56,991 nt of DNA, taken from Kordiimonadaceae bacterium. GTDB lineage: Bacteria > Pseudomonadota > Alphaproteobacteria > Sphingomonadales > Kordiimonadaceae. Shown one piece after another: positions 1 to 8,009 of this stretch. The position numbers were made by a program, and so were the translations under genes. Where the stretch lies: the NCBI GenBank assembly GCA_016765035.1, contig JAESQS010000163.1:1-56991 (forward strand). The letters run 5' to 3'. The notes below the pieces were generated by a model that saw nothing but the letters and a program-made list of their open reading frames with translations, was not told where the DNA came from and searched no databases. The stretch's first letter is position 1; every line of letters begins with the position of its first letter.

Positions 1-647
1 ACCGGGACAACGATGATGTTGAGACATTCACCGCAGGCCCTTGGAAACTCGATATTCAGCGTGGGGAATGTTTGTTTCTGATGGGAGGAAATGGAAGCGG
101 AAAGTCTACCGCCCTTAAGCTGATCTCAGGGCTATATGATGGTGATAGCGGCCAAATTCTTGTAGACGGCACGCCAGTGCAGCTAAACTCAAAGCCTGCC
201 TACCGTGCGCTATTTTCTTGCATTTTTCCAGATTTCTACCTGTTTGATAAATTATACGGCTTAAAGGATGTAGACCCTGAAAAGGTGAACGAGCTTATCC
301 GTTGGATGCAGTTGGAAGATAAAGTCACCTTCAAACAAGACCGTTTTTCCACACAAGACCTGTCAAGCGGCCAGCGTAAACGGTTGGCCATGATTGTTAG
401 CTTGCTGGAAGATCGGGAAATATATCTGTTTGATGAATGGGCCGCAGATCAAGATTCCCATTTTAGGGAAGTATTTTACACTGAAATTTTACCGAAGCTG
501 AAAGCCGCTCAAAAAACGGTCTTGGTTGTGACACATGATGATCGGTACTGGCATTTATGTGACCGTAGTATCACGTTAGATATCGGTGTGATGACCCAAG
601 GTGCTCGGGGTAGATCTGCTTCCTCACAAACTGGAGAGGGTAGCTGA
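1..647 (+). CDS. SyrD/PvdE-like cyclic peptide export ABC transporter, C-terminal part (5' end outside window)
   Basis: This is the ATP-binding half of an inner-membrane ABC exporter of the cyclic-peptide/siderophore-precursor type (SyrD, PvdE). The reading frame is open to the left edge, so the membrane domain and the start lie outside the window; an apparent start at position 72 is only an internal TTG. Visible motifs are Walker A (GGNGSGKST), the ABC signature (LSSGQRKR), Walker B with catalytic Glu (YLFDEWAADQD) and the switch His (VTHDD). It is strongly similar to the next gene, so the two are paralogues rather than fragments of one gene. Its TGA overlaps the ATG of the next gene, which indicates co-translation. 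The two half transporters may form a heterodimer or two homodimers; the sequence does not decide. The substrate is inferred from context to be the cluster product. Confidence 0.9.
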   Translation, partial: RDNDDVETFTAGPWKLDIQRGECLFLMGGNGSGKSTALKLISGLYDGDSGQILVDGTPVQLNSKPAYRALFSCIFPDFYLFDKLYGLKDVDPEKVNELIRWMQLEDKVTFKQDRFSTQDLSSGQRKRLAMIVSLLEDREIYLFDEWAADQDSHFREVFYTEILPKLKAAQKTVLVVTHDDRYWHLCDRSITLDIGVMTQGARGRSASSQTGEGS

Positions 648-2296
648 TGGCCGTTAGACAATTCATTGAACGCGCGCACCGAACCGACCTGAAAAAGATG
701 GTGTTGCTAACAGTTATAGCGGGCTTTGCAAACGCCTTGCTAATCGTTGTTATTAATCAGGTAGCTATTTTAGTTGCTGAGGCTGAGCGCCCGAGCTGGC
801 TTGAAACCACCGCTTTTCTGGTTGCCTTTATTTTGTATTACGTGTGCAATAAACGCGCTTTGCTGAGGGCCAATAGCATAATTGAAGGGCTATTGAAGGA
901 CTTGCGCGTTGAAGTTGTCGATAAGCTTAGAAAGTCAGAGCTTCGTACGGTCAATGATGTTGGTCGAGGCAGGCTATATTCGCTGCTTGCTTACGAAACC
1001 AATCACCTGTCTGTTGCGTTCCCCCTTCTGGTAGAAAGTTTTCAGCAAACAGTTTTATTGGCTGCAGCGCTTACATATCTGGCTTATCTTTCGTGGGCCG
1101 CGCTACTCATTTTTCTTTTTGCTATTCTGACCGGGATGTTAGTCTATTGGTCTATCAACCAAAGCTACAGTGATGTCATGCAAAAGGTGACAGATCAGCA
1201 AGCTCGTATGCTTGATTTATTTGGTGATATCCTGCACGGCAGCAAAGAATTGCGCTTAAACAGTAAGCGGCGTGATGATGTTTCCAAAACCTTTGCTGAA
1301 GCATCTCAAAACACAGAGAAGTTGCTAACAAGCGCCGGTGAGCAATGGACCATGCTGGTGCTGTTAAGCGCCTTTGTGATGTATCTAATGCTGGGGATTG
1401 TTGCCTTTATATTCCCCCATTATGTTGAGGATCACAGTGTTATTATCTTTCAACTTGTTCCTACTTTGTTGTTTTGTTTGGCACCCTTATCCAAAATTGT
1501 TGCGCAGTCCCCTATGTTTTTACGAGCAAACGTTGGCCTACAGGGGATTTTTTCTTTGGAACAGGAACTGGATGCTGCAGGTGGAACGCCACCGTTATTG
1601 GCACGTAAAAAAGGTGAAAAATTTCAGGATTTTCAACAGATTTCCTTCACAGGTATGCTCTATAATTACCGTGCTTCAGATGGGGATGTTTCTTTTACAT
1701 CTGGCCCTTGGGATTTAACACTTAATCGCGGGGAGTTGGTGTTTTTAGTAGGCGGTAATGGCAGTGGGAAATCAACGGCTTTACGTTTGATCTCAGGGCT
1801 TTACCAACGCGATGCAGGGCAAACGGCCATTGATGGTAACGTGGTGCCCAATCATGACATCGCAGGTGCGCGCGAATTATTTTCCGCTTTATTTGGTGAT
1901 TTCCATTTGTTTGACAGGTTTTACGGCCTGGAAAATGTCAGCCAAGCGGATGTCGATCAGTATATCGACATGATGGAGATGACAGACAAGGTTAAGTCTG
2001 TTGATGGCAGCTTTAGCCAATTGCAGCTGTCAACGGGGCAACGTAAACGCTTGGCATTGATCGTCGCTTTGTTAGAAGACCGTCCTGTTTATCTTTTTGA
2101 CGAATGGTCAGCCGAGCAGGATGTGCATTTCCGGGAAATTTTTTACACCCGCATTCTTGCTGATTTGAAGGCCAAAGGCAAAACCGTAGTTGTGGTGACA
2201 CATGATGAACGGTTCTGGCACTTGGCAGACCGGGTGATTAAGTTTGATATGGGCCAGATAGAGTGGGAACGGCCTGGTGTGCAGACACGCCAATAA
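647..2296 (+). CDS. SyrD/PvdE-like cyclic peptide export ABC transporter (membrane + ATPase half transporter)
   Basis: This is a complete half transporter of 549 residues, the usual size for the SyrD/PvdE family, in which an N-terminal six-helix membrane domain is fused to one ATPase domain. Hydrophobic stretches fill roughly residues 18-300. The ATPase follows, with Walker A (GGNGSGKST) near residue 370, the signature LSTGQRKRL near 461 and Walker B (YLFDEWSAEQD) near 482. The family moves nonribosomal peptides or acylated siderophore precursors across the inner membrane. The ATG overlaps the TGA of the upstream paralogue, and the acyl hydrolase gene follows after 47 bases, so all three probably share a transcript. 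Product export is inferred from this context. A role in delivering a precursor to the periplasm, as PvdE does, would fit the periplasmic amidase encoded at 11659-12708. Confidence 0.93.
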   Translation: MAVRQFIERAHRTDLKKMVLLTVIAGFANALLIVVINQVAILVAEAERPSWLETTAFLVAFILYYVCNKRALLRANSIIEGLLKDLRVEVVDKLRKSELRTVNDVGRGRLYSLLAYETNHLSVAFPLLVESFQQTVLLAAALTYLAYLSWAALLIFLFAILTGMLVYWSINQSYSDVMQKVTDQQARMLDLFGDILHGSKELRLNSKRRDDVSKTFAEASQNTEKLLTSAGEQWTMLVLLSAFVMYLMLGIVAFIFPHYVEDHSVIIFQLVPTLLFCLAPLSKIVAQSPMFLRANVGLQGIFSLEQELDAAGGTPPLLARKKGEKFQDFQQISFTGMLYNYRASDGDVSFTSGPWDLTLNRGELVFLVGGNGSGKSTALRLISGLYQRDAGQTAIDGNVVPNHDIAGARELFSALFGDFHLFDRFYGLENVSQADVDQYIDMMEMTDKVKSVDGSFSQLQLSTGQRKRLALIVALLEDRPVYLFDEWSAEQDVHFREIFYTRILADLKAKGKTVVVVTHDERFWHLADRVIKFDMGQIEWERPGVQTRQ

Positions 2297-2343
2297 GGCT
2301 ATTATAGGCATGAAACTTTGGCGAACCTGGGGGCACCAGTGAC

Positions 2344-3354
2344 ATGATAAGCTTAAACCAAAATCCACAGCATTCGGATGAAGGGCGAAAAACATGCTTG
2401 CTTTTTTCCGGGCAGGGTTCGCAGTGCCGCCAAATGGGCCGAGAGCTATATGAGGCTGTTCCCGTTTTTCGCAATTCCATGATTGAATTAGATCAGGCTT
2501 TTCAGCAAGAAGCAGGGCGGCCTATTTTACCTGAGCTTTATGGGGATAACTGGCGCAAAAGCGACCCGTTTGACCAAACAGAAGTCACACACCCCGCTAT
2601 TTTCATGCTGCAGCTTTCCTTGGCGCGGGCTGTTATGGCAGAGGGGGTGCAAGTGGATGCTGTGTTGGGTAGCAGCTTGGGTGAATATGTGGGTGCGGCT
2701 GTCTCTGGGGCGGTTGATGGGTCCGCGATGATGCGGACTATTGTTCGATCAGCTCAGGCGATTGAACAATACTGTAGCCGGGGGGCGATGTTGTCGGTTC
2801 TGGCATCTCAAAGTCTTTATCATGATGATCCATATGTGCAGGACAAGGTGACTTTTGCAGGCAATTATATGGCCGAACTTTTTGTTGTTGCTGGGGATGT
2901 AGAAGCGGTTAGAGATGTGAAAAATTACTGGAATGCACGTGATGTTATGGCTGTGATATTGCCTGTGTCACATGCCTTTCACAGCAATGCTATGGAAGCT
3001 TGTGCTAGTGCTCTGGAGGAAATTTTTACTAGCCTGGATATAAAAAAACCGGCGGTGCCTTTTTATTCCTCCGCTCTGGGGCGGCAGCTTGAAACATTGG
3101 ATGCACAGCATTTCTTACGCGTTGGAAGAGGGCCTATTAATTTTGCAGAAACCTTAGTGGCACTTTCAAATACTATGAATAATATAGACTTTGTTGATGT
3201 GGGCCCCTTTAGTTCCTTGGCGGGAATTGTCAAAAAATCTCCGGCGGGTCAGATGGGCAGTAAATGCTACGGGATACTGTCGCCATTTGGCAATTCTCAT
3301 GAAATTTTTCAGCAGATGCTTGCAGAAAAATGCCCTAATGTGTTTGCTGGATAA
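2344..3354 (+). CDS. trans-acting acyltransferase-like acyl hydrolase (PedC/PksD-type)
   Basis: This is a stand-alone FabD-fold protein of 336 residues. The N-terminal FSGQGSQ motif, a nucleophile-elbow Ser111 in GSSLGEY and a catalytic His213 in SHAFHS are all visible. The residue before the nucleophile, normally His in GHSxG, is Ser110. Trans-AT clusters commonly carry such a protein beside the malonyl-loading AT. Members of the PedC/PksD clade act as acyl hydrolases that clear stalled or mis-primed acyl chains from ACPs, and the variant elbow favours that role over malonyl loading. The malonyl AT itself is more likely the AT half of the protein at 14697-17000. Loading of the malonyl or malonamyl starter onto the neighbouring ACP cannot be excluded. 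The gene lies 47 bases after the exporter, with a G-rich RBS about ten bases before the ATG. Confidence 0.82.
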   Translation: MISLNQNPQHSDEGRKTCLLFSGQGSQCRQMGRELYEAVPVFRNSMIELDQAFQQEAGRPILPELYGDNWRKSDPFDQTEVTHPAIFMLQLSLARAVMAEGVQVDAVLGSSLGEYVGAAVSGAVDGSAMMRTIVRSAQAIEQYCSRGAMLSVLASQSLYHDDPYVQDKVTFAGNYMAELFVVAGDVEAVRDVKNYWNARDVMAVILPVSHAFHSNAMEACASALEEIFTSLDIKKPAVPFYSSALGRQLETLDAQHFLRVGRGPINFAETLVALSNTMNNIDFVDVGPFSSLAGIVKKSPAGQMGSKCYGILSPFGNSHEIFQQMLAEKCPNVFAG

Positions 3355-3479
3355 CAGGATTGATTTTAAGGTAGAATATGTAAAAGGCAGCATCCCGTAC
3401 TGGGTGTCAGGCTGTTTTGTGATTGAGATGAACATTTAACTTTTTCTGAAGTTTTAAAATAACGGCGTAATTTGGATTA
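3355..3479 (+). other. intergenic gap between acyl hydrolase and ACP
   Basis: This is 125 A+T-rich bases with no convincing gene. A short weak inverted repeat (AACTT...AAGTT) lies near 3438-3453, but its stem is too weak to call a terminator. A GGA shortly before the ATG at 3480 can serve as the RBS. A promoter for the ACP-AMT pair could sit here but I see no clear -35/-10 pair. Confidence 0.4.
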
Positions 3480-3746
3480 ATGGAAAAAATTCGTACATTT
3501 ATCGAAGAGCAATTTTTAATCGAGTTCGATGACACACTTCCTGAATATAGCAATTTGTTTATGGAAGGGGTTATGGATAGCTTTGGTTATGTGCAGTTAT
3601 GCCGCTTTCTAGAAAAGGAATATGACATTGCTTTTACAGAAAAAGAAATGACCTCTAACGTGTTGGTTAGTCTTACCCAAATTCAACAAGAGGTCTCGCG
3701 CAAGCTTGGTGAAAAATCGGCCCATCAAACGCCGTTGGACACTTAA
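3480..3746 (+). CDS. discrete acyl carrier protein paired with the amidotransferase (starter-unit ACP)
   Basis: This is an 88-residue carrier protein. The phosphopantetheine serine is Ser34 in VMDSFGYVQL, a motif closer to D-alanyl/aminoacyl-type carrier proteins than to the DLGxDS of the PKS ACPs in this window. The gene ends two bases before the amidotransferase start, so the two are translationally coupled. In glutarimide pathways (iso-migrastatin, cycloheximide, 9-methylstreptimidone types) a free ACP and an AsnB-like amidotransferase make malonamyl-ACP as starter unit. I infer the same role here: the ACP holds malonyl, the AMT converts its free carboxylate to a carboxamide, and the first KS of the giant PKS takes it up. 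It is clearly distinct from the donor ACP of the beta-branching cassette at 7722-7970. Confidence 0.88.
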   Translation: MEKIRTFIEEQFLIEFDDTLPEYSNLFMEGVMDSFGYVQLCRFLEKEYDIAFTEKEMTSNVLVSLTQIQQEVSRKLGEKSAHQTPLDT

Positions 3747-3748
3747 AT

Positions 3749-5731
3749 ATGTGCGGAATAGCTGGTCTGGTTAACCCTGAATTTTCGCCTGAGCAATTTC
3801 CGTCAATTATAACAGGATTGTTGTCAGCGATTGCACATCGCGGGCCTGATGGCTCAGGCTATGTGATGGATGATAAGTTTGTCATGGGGTCTGTGCGGCT
3901 CGCCATTCTGGATCCAGAAGCAGGTATTCAACCCATTTCTGATGAGGGCGAGAGATACTGGCTTTGCTATAATGGGGAAATTTATAATTACCTTGAATTA
4001 CGCTCTGAACTGGAAGCCTTGGGACGCACCTTTAAGACCAAATGCGATACAGAAGTTGTTTTACAAGCTTGGTTGCAGTGGGGGGATGGGTGTCTCAACC
4101 GCTTTAATGGCGCCTTCGGCTTTGCCCTTTATGACCGAAAGAAAAAACGGCTAATTCTCGCGCGGGACCGGTTTGGGAAGCGCCCCTTGTTTTATGTTCA
4201 GCGAGGCAATGCCTTGTATTTTGCTTCCGAAATGAAAGCCTTTTTGGCAATTCCGGGCTTTACCTTTGAACAAGACCCAGAACAGTTGCGTTCGATTCTT
4301 GGTCAGTGGACACCGCTACCTGACCAAACGGGTTTCAAGGGTATTTCAAGCTTACCAATGGGGGAATGGTTATCCTTTGAGGATGGACAAGCAGAGCACT
4401 ATACATACTTTCGGCTTGGTTTTAATTCTGATACACAGATAAAAAATGAAGCCGATGCGCTGGATAAAATTCGCAGCACCTTGTCTGACAGTGTGGCGCT
4501 TCGTTTGCGCAGCGATGTAGAAGTTGGTGTGTACCTAAGCGGCGGTATAGATTCTGCGATTGTTGCTCATCTTGCTAAAACTCATGCTGGGCAGTCGATA
4601 GCAACATTTTCGGTAACCTTTGAAGATGCGCAATTTGATGAATCTGCCGAACAAAAACTTGTAGCGGAGAGAATAGGAAGCCGCCATCTGGCGCGGCATA
4701 TTCAACACAGTGATATTGCACAGGCTTGCCCCGAGGCGGTTTATCATGCCGAAATTCCGGCTTTTCGCAGCGCATTTGTACCGATGTATTTGCTTTCCAA
4801 GCTTACACGCGAGGAGGGGGTGAAGGTTATCCTAAGTGGGGAAGGCGCTGATGAGGCCTTCTTGGGCTATGACTTGTTTAAAGAGACCCTTCTGCGACAA
4901 GAATGGGACACGTTGCCGGAGGATGTTCGCGGGGATCGGCTGAAGCGTTTTTATCCGCATCTCTCTCATTATGGGGATCGGGATAGGGCTGCTTTAACAG
5001 GGCTGTATCAGCAGTTTTCCCAAGAACATATGCCTGGTTTATTCTCGCATGAATTACGGTTTCAAAATGGCCGATTTTCAACCCGTCTTATAAATACGGA
5101 CGGTGCGGCAAACCCCTTCGCTAGTATCTCGGAGTTAATCGGCTCAGATGGCGAATTCCAAGAGATGAGTGCTGTTCAGAAGGCCCAGTGGCTGGAATAT
5201 AAGACATTGTTGTCGGGATATCTTCTTTCTACGCAAGGAGAGCGTATGAGCCTTGCACATGGCGTAGAAAACCGTTGCCCGTTTCTTGATCCTGCGGTTC
5301 TGGATATAGCCGCTGCTACAAATTTAAAGTTTGATGACGGCTTTAGGGAAAAACGATTACTGCGGGAAGCTTTCAGAGGCGATTTGCCCGCTGCTGTGGT
5401 TGATAAACGCAAGTTCCCGTACCGTGCACCAGATACGGAAGCTTTTGTAGCTGAATGCCCTGAGTATCTTGAATTATTATTATCTGACACTGAACTGGAA
5501 AAACTGCCGTTCTTGAACAAAAAGTTTGCGCGGCTTTTAATCAATAAACTATTCACAACATCCCCGGACAGGATTTCCACCAAGGAAAATCAAACCTTCA
5601 TGTTCTTATTGAATATTGCTTTGTTGAATTACCAGTTCGTTGCTCGTAAGGGCTTGGGTTCTACGACCTCTTTGGGCAGACTGCCGCCCTTGCAGCGGGC
5701 GGTAGACTTGCGCACATGCAATGCCTTTTAG
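3749..5731 (+). CDS. asparagine-synthetase-like amidotransferase (AMT), glutamine-hydrolysing
   Basis: This 660-residue protein has the two-domain plan of AsnB. The N-terminal class II glutamine amidotransferase has its nucleophile at Cys2 (MCGIAG), so the start is certain; RGPDG and YNGEIYN follow. The C-terminal synthetase domain has the pyrophosphate-loop SGGIDSA near residue 264 and EGADEAFLGYD further on. The enzyme would take ammonia from glutamine and use ATP to amidate a carboxylate. Coupling to the ACP two bases upstream, and a PKS that begins KS-DH-KR-ACP/KS-B-ACP, point to malonyl-ACP as substrate and malonamyl-ACP as product. The amide nitrogen would later become the glutarimide nitrogen. 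Ordinary asparagine synthesis is the alternative but is unlikely in this context. Its TAG overlaps the stop codon of the convergent ECH gene. Confidence 0.9.
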   Translation: MCGIAGLVNPEFSPEQFPSIITGLLSAIAHRGPDGSGYVMDDKFVMGSVRLAILDPEAGIQPISDEGERYWLCYNGEIYNYLELRSELEALGRTFKTKCDTEVVLQAWLQWGDGCLNRFNGAFGFALYDRKKKRLILARDRFGKRPLFYVQRGNALYFASEMKAFLAIPGFTFEQDPEQLRSILGQWTPLPDQTGFKGISSLPMGEWLSFEDGQAEHYTYFRLGFNSDTQIKNEADALDKIRSTLSDSVALRLRSDVEVGVYLSGGIDSAIVAHLAKTHAGQSIATFSVTFEDAQFDESAEQKLVAERIGSRHLARHIQHSDIAQACPEAVYHAEIPAFRSAFVPMYLLSKLTREEGVKVILSGEGADEAFLGYDLFKETLLRQEWDTLPEDVRGDRLKRFYPHLSHYGDRDRAALTGLYQQFSQEHMPGLFSHELRFQNGRFSTRLINTDGAANPFASISELIGSDGEFQEMSAVQKAQWLEYKTLLSGYLLSTQGERMSLAHGVENRCPFLDPAVLDIAAATNLKFDDGFREKRLLREAFRGDLPAAVVDKRKFPYRAPDTEAFVAECPEYLELLLSDTELEKLPFLNKKFARLLINKLFTTSPDRISTKENQTFMFLLNIALLNYQFVARKGLGSTTSLGRLPPLQRAVDLRTCNAF

Positions 5732-6504
5732 GCTTCCCACGGGAATTTAAGCTCGGTTACATAGCGTTTGATATTTGCTTGAATGGACGGGTCATTAAAC
5801 ATCTTGCGGTTTGCAGTAAGAGCATCAGGCTTCCATGATTTGAGGATATCTGTTCCCTTTGCCATATAGGCCTTATAGTTGGCTATCGCCGCTTTATCTA
5901 AATACTTAAGGCGGCTTAGATGTTGGCGAAGCGTTATGTCTACTTGGTCAGAAGTTGCGTCAACCAAGCCCCAATTGGCGGCCTCAATCGTGCCAATCGG
6001 CCGGGTCATTAGGGTGAGGTAATGCGCCTTCTGAAAGCCGATGCGGCGAACAAGAAACGGCATTACACAGGCTGGAAACAGTCCGAATAACAACTCAGAA
6101 AGGCCAAAGGTTGCGGCCTCACTTGCAAGTACAATGTCAGATGCGACTATAAACCCAACTCCGCCAGCATTTGCGCGGCCTTCCACAACGCTGATTGTCA
6201 GGAAAGGCCCGGTCGCCAAGCGGTACCAAACACCATATAATTTTTCGGGGTCCTCTGCAGTGGGCGCTTCTGCTGTTGCCTTAAAATCACCCCCGGCACA
6301 AAATACATCCTTGGCACCTTCCAGTATAAGAATAGTGATGGCTGAGCTTTTATCTTCGCAAGTTTGCAGCAGGGCATCAAAGTCCCTGACCATTTGGGCA
6401 TTGATGGTATTGTCAGCTTCAGGGCGGTTAAAACGCACACGGCAAATGTTGTTCGTAATCTCAACCTTCAGGGTATCAAAGCTGGTATTATCTTTATGCA
6501 TCAT
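5728..6504 (-). CDS. enoyl-CoA hydratase/isomerase family protein, ECH1 of the beta-branching (HCS) cassette
   Basis: This crotonase-fold protein is about 258 residues from the ATG at 6504. A GAAGAA-type RBS precedes this start; a longer frame to 6537 exists but would lie deeper inside the KS gene. Family marks are the oxyanion-hole segments CAGGDF and ANAGGVGF and an active-site region ATFGLSELLFGLFP. By position it is the last gene of the HMGS-ACP-KS-ECH set. In HCS cassettes ECH1 dehydrates the HMG-like branched intermediate on the PKS ACP, and an ECH2 then decarboxylates it. Here ECH2 is apparently the second crotonase domain inside PKS module 5 (33990-34735). The start overlaps the end of the KS gene by 11 bases. 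Confidence 0.88.
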   Translation of the reverse strand: MMHKDNTSFDTLKVEITNNICRVRFNRPEADNTINAQMVRDFDALLQTCEDKSSAITILILEGAKDVFCAGGDFKATAEAPTAEDPEKLYGVWYRLATGPFLTISVVEGRANAGGVGFIVASDIVLASEAATFGLSELLFGLFPACVMPFLVRRIGFQKAHYLTLMTRPIGTIEAANWGLVDATSDQVDITLRQHLSRLKYLDKAAIANYKAYMAKGTDILKSWKPDALTANRKMFNDPSIQANIKRYVTELKFPWEA

Positions 6505-7744
6505 GCTGTTCTTCGCTTGAAGGGGCCTTAAGTGCAAGGGCGGTATTTATGCCCCCAAAGCCGAATGAAAATTTAAGCGCATTCTGAATTTTATGAGGCT
6601 GCGGTGCTGGGCCAACCCACTTTAAAGAAGTATCTAAGGCGGGGTTCAAATTATTGCAGGGGTGCAGTTGGCCTTCGCGCATTTGTAATAACACAGCGGC
6701 TAATTCGATTGCCCCCGCAGCGCTAAGTCCGTGGCCTAAAATTGATTTTGTCGTATTGACCCAAGCCTTTTCCAAGCCCAGTTCTTTGTAGGTTTCTAGT
6801 TCAGTTTTGTCCCCTAACGGGGTGCCGGTTGCGTGGCCGTTTACATAATCAATATCTTCAACTTGTAATCCGGCCTTCTGCAGGGCCATATGCGCGGCTT
6901 TTTGTTGGGATTTTGAGTTTGGTTCAGGCCCGCGATTACCGTCAACTACCTGTGCGCCTCCTGCTAAAATACCGTAATGAGCGCGGCTGGAATCCAGGCG
7001 CTCTATCACCAAAGCAGCACAGGCTTCCCCGTAGATAAAGCCGTCATGATCTTGTGACATAGGGCGGCTGGCTTTCTGGGGTGCGTCTTTAAATCGTGCG
7101 GAACCCATTGCGCCCATTGCACGCATACCTTGAAGGTCAAACAAGGACAGATCCTGAAGTGCGCCTAAAGCAATGCATACATCAACTTGCCCGGATTGCA
7201 CTGCTTGCATGGCTTGCAGTGTTGCCACAAGGCCGCTGGCTGAAGCCGCCCCAACTGTGTTGTAAAACCCACGAATGGGAAAAGCCGATGTGCATATACT
7301 GCCCACTTCCGTATCCAGAAAAACATGCCCGTACCTTGGCGGAATAAATGCGGGCCGCTTGGAATAGGCAGTTGCGGCAAGGGCTTGCTCGCGGGAGTTT
7401 AGGCCTGAACCCCCGACAATCAGGCCAATGCGCTTTGGGTCTACACCGTCTAAATTGGCTTCATGCCAAGCTTCATGTAGCACTGACACTGCAACCCGGC
7501 CGGAAAGCCCCACTGTGCGTTCTATACGCGCGGGTAATATTGTTGGGGGACTTTCAGGCAATTCTATACCAATGAAAGGCGTGTCTTGTTTGTCAGATTG
7601 ACGGCCAGGCCTTTCCAGAAAAGAAAACAAATTCTTTGTGCCGAAAAGAGCTTCTTTTAAGGCGGTTTTGCCAAACCCTGCACCGCAAGCTGCGCCGATA
7701 CCTGTAACTGCAAGCGGGGCTTTACTGTTGTGTTGATTTGGCAT
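6494..7744 (-). CDS. discrete ketosynthase-like malonyl-ACP decarboxylase of the HCS cassette (Cys->Ser)
   Basis: This is a free KS of about 416 residues. The start at 7744 (MPNQHN) is preferred over 7783 because it limits overlap with the ACP gene. The thiolase fold is complete, including HATGTPLGDKTE and the later ILGHGLSAAGA histidine. The nucleophile position of the usual ACSSG reads ASASG, a serine in place of cysteine. That substitution is typical of KS proteins in HMGS cassettes, which do not condense but decarboxylate malonyl on the donor ACP to acetyl-ACP. The acetyl donor is then added to the beta-ketone of the PKS intermediate by the HMG synthase. It overlaps the upstream donor ACP gene by 23 bases, which indicates translational coupling. 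Confidence 0.92.
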   Translation of the reverse strand: MPNQHNSKAPLAVTGIGAACGAGFGKTALKEALFGTKNLFSFLERPGRQSDKQDTPFIGIELPESPPTILPARIERTVGLSGRVAVSVLHEAWHEANLDGVDPKRIGLIVGGSGLNSREQALAATAYSKRPAFIPPRYGHVFLDTEVGSICTSAFPIRGFYNTVGAASASGLVATLQAMQAVQSGQVDVCIALGALQDLSLFDLQGMRAMGAMGSARFKDAPQKASRPMSQDHDGFIYGEACAALVIERLDSSRAHYGILAGGAQVVDGNRGPEPNSKSQQKAAHMALQKAGLQVEDIDYVNGHATGTPLGDKTELETYKELGLEKAWVNTTKSILGHGLSAAGAIELAAVLLQMREGQLHPCNNLNPALDTSLKWVGPAPQPHKIQNALKFSFGFGGINTALALKAPSSEEQHDA

Positions 7745-7970
7745 GAATGAGGTCGGCCAGTTCGCCAAGGTTGCTAGGGCCATGTAATTGCGTCATCGGA
7801 ATTTCCAAATTAATGGCTTCCAAGGTGGCAATTAGAATTTCCCCACGTTCCATAGAGTTTACCCCAAGGTCTGCCATTGCATCATTGCGCGCAATTGGAT
7901 GATCTACCAACTCTGGGATGGTAAGGCGGATTTCATTGATAAGGACTTCAAAAATAATATTGCTGCCCAC
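7722..7970 (-). CDS. donor acyl carrier protein of the HCS cassette (AcpK-like)
   Basis: This is an 82-residue ACP with phosphopantetheine Ser39 in DLGVNSMERGEI. The pattern (DLG.NS..R.EI) resembles the AcpK family of donor ACPs used in beta-branching. It lies between the HMG synthase gene, 39 bases upstream, and the decarboxylating KS, which overlaps its end. Its expected role is to carry malonyl, have it decarboxylated to acetyl by the KS, and present that acetyl group to the HMG synthase. It would be activated by the PPTase encoded at 13758-14513. Confidence 0.9.
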   Translation of the reverse strand: MGSNIIFEVLINEIRLTIPELVDHPIARNDAMADLGVNSMERGEILIATLEAINLEIPMTQLHGPSNLGELADLIHAKSTQQ

Positions 7971-8009
7971 CGGCCCATCTCCCTTGGATAGTCATCGAAA
8001 AAGCTAAAT

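Noticed and set aside
1-2296. Recent duplication or misassembly of one ABC transporter gene
   Set aside because: The two ATPase domains share motifs but differ widely in sequence, so they are distinct paralogues.
6041-6520. 159-codon forward frame over the ECH gene
   Set aside because: Shadow of the minus-strand ECH, whose motifs are clear.
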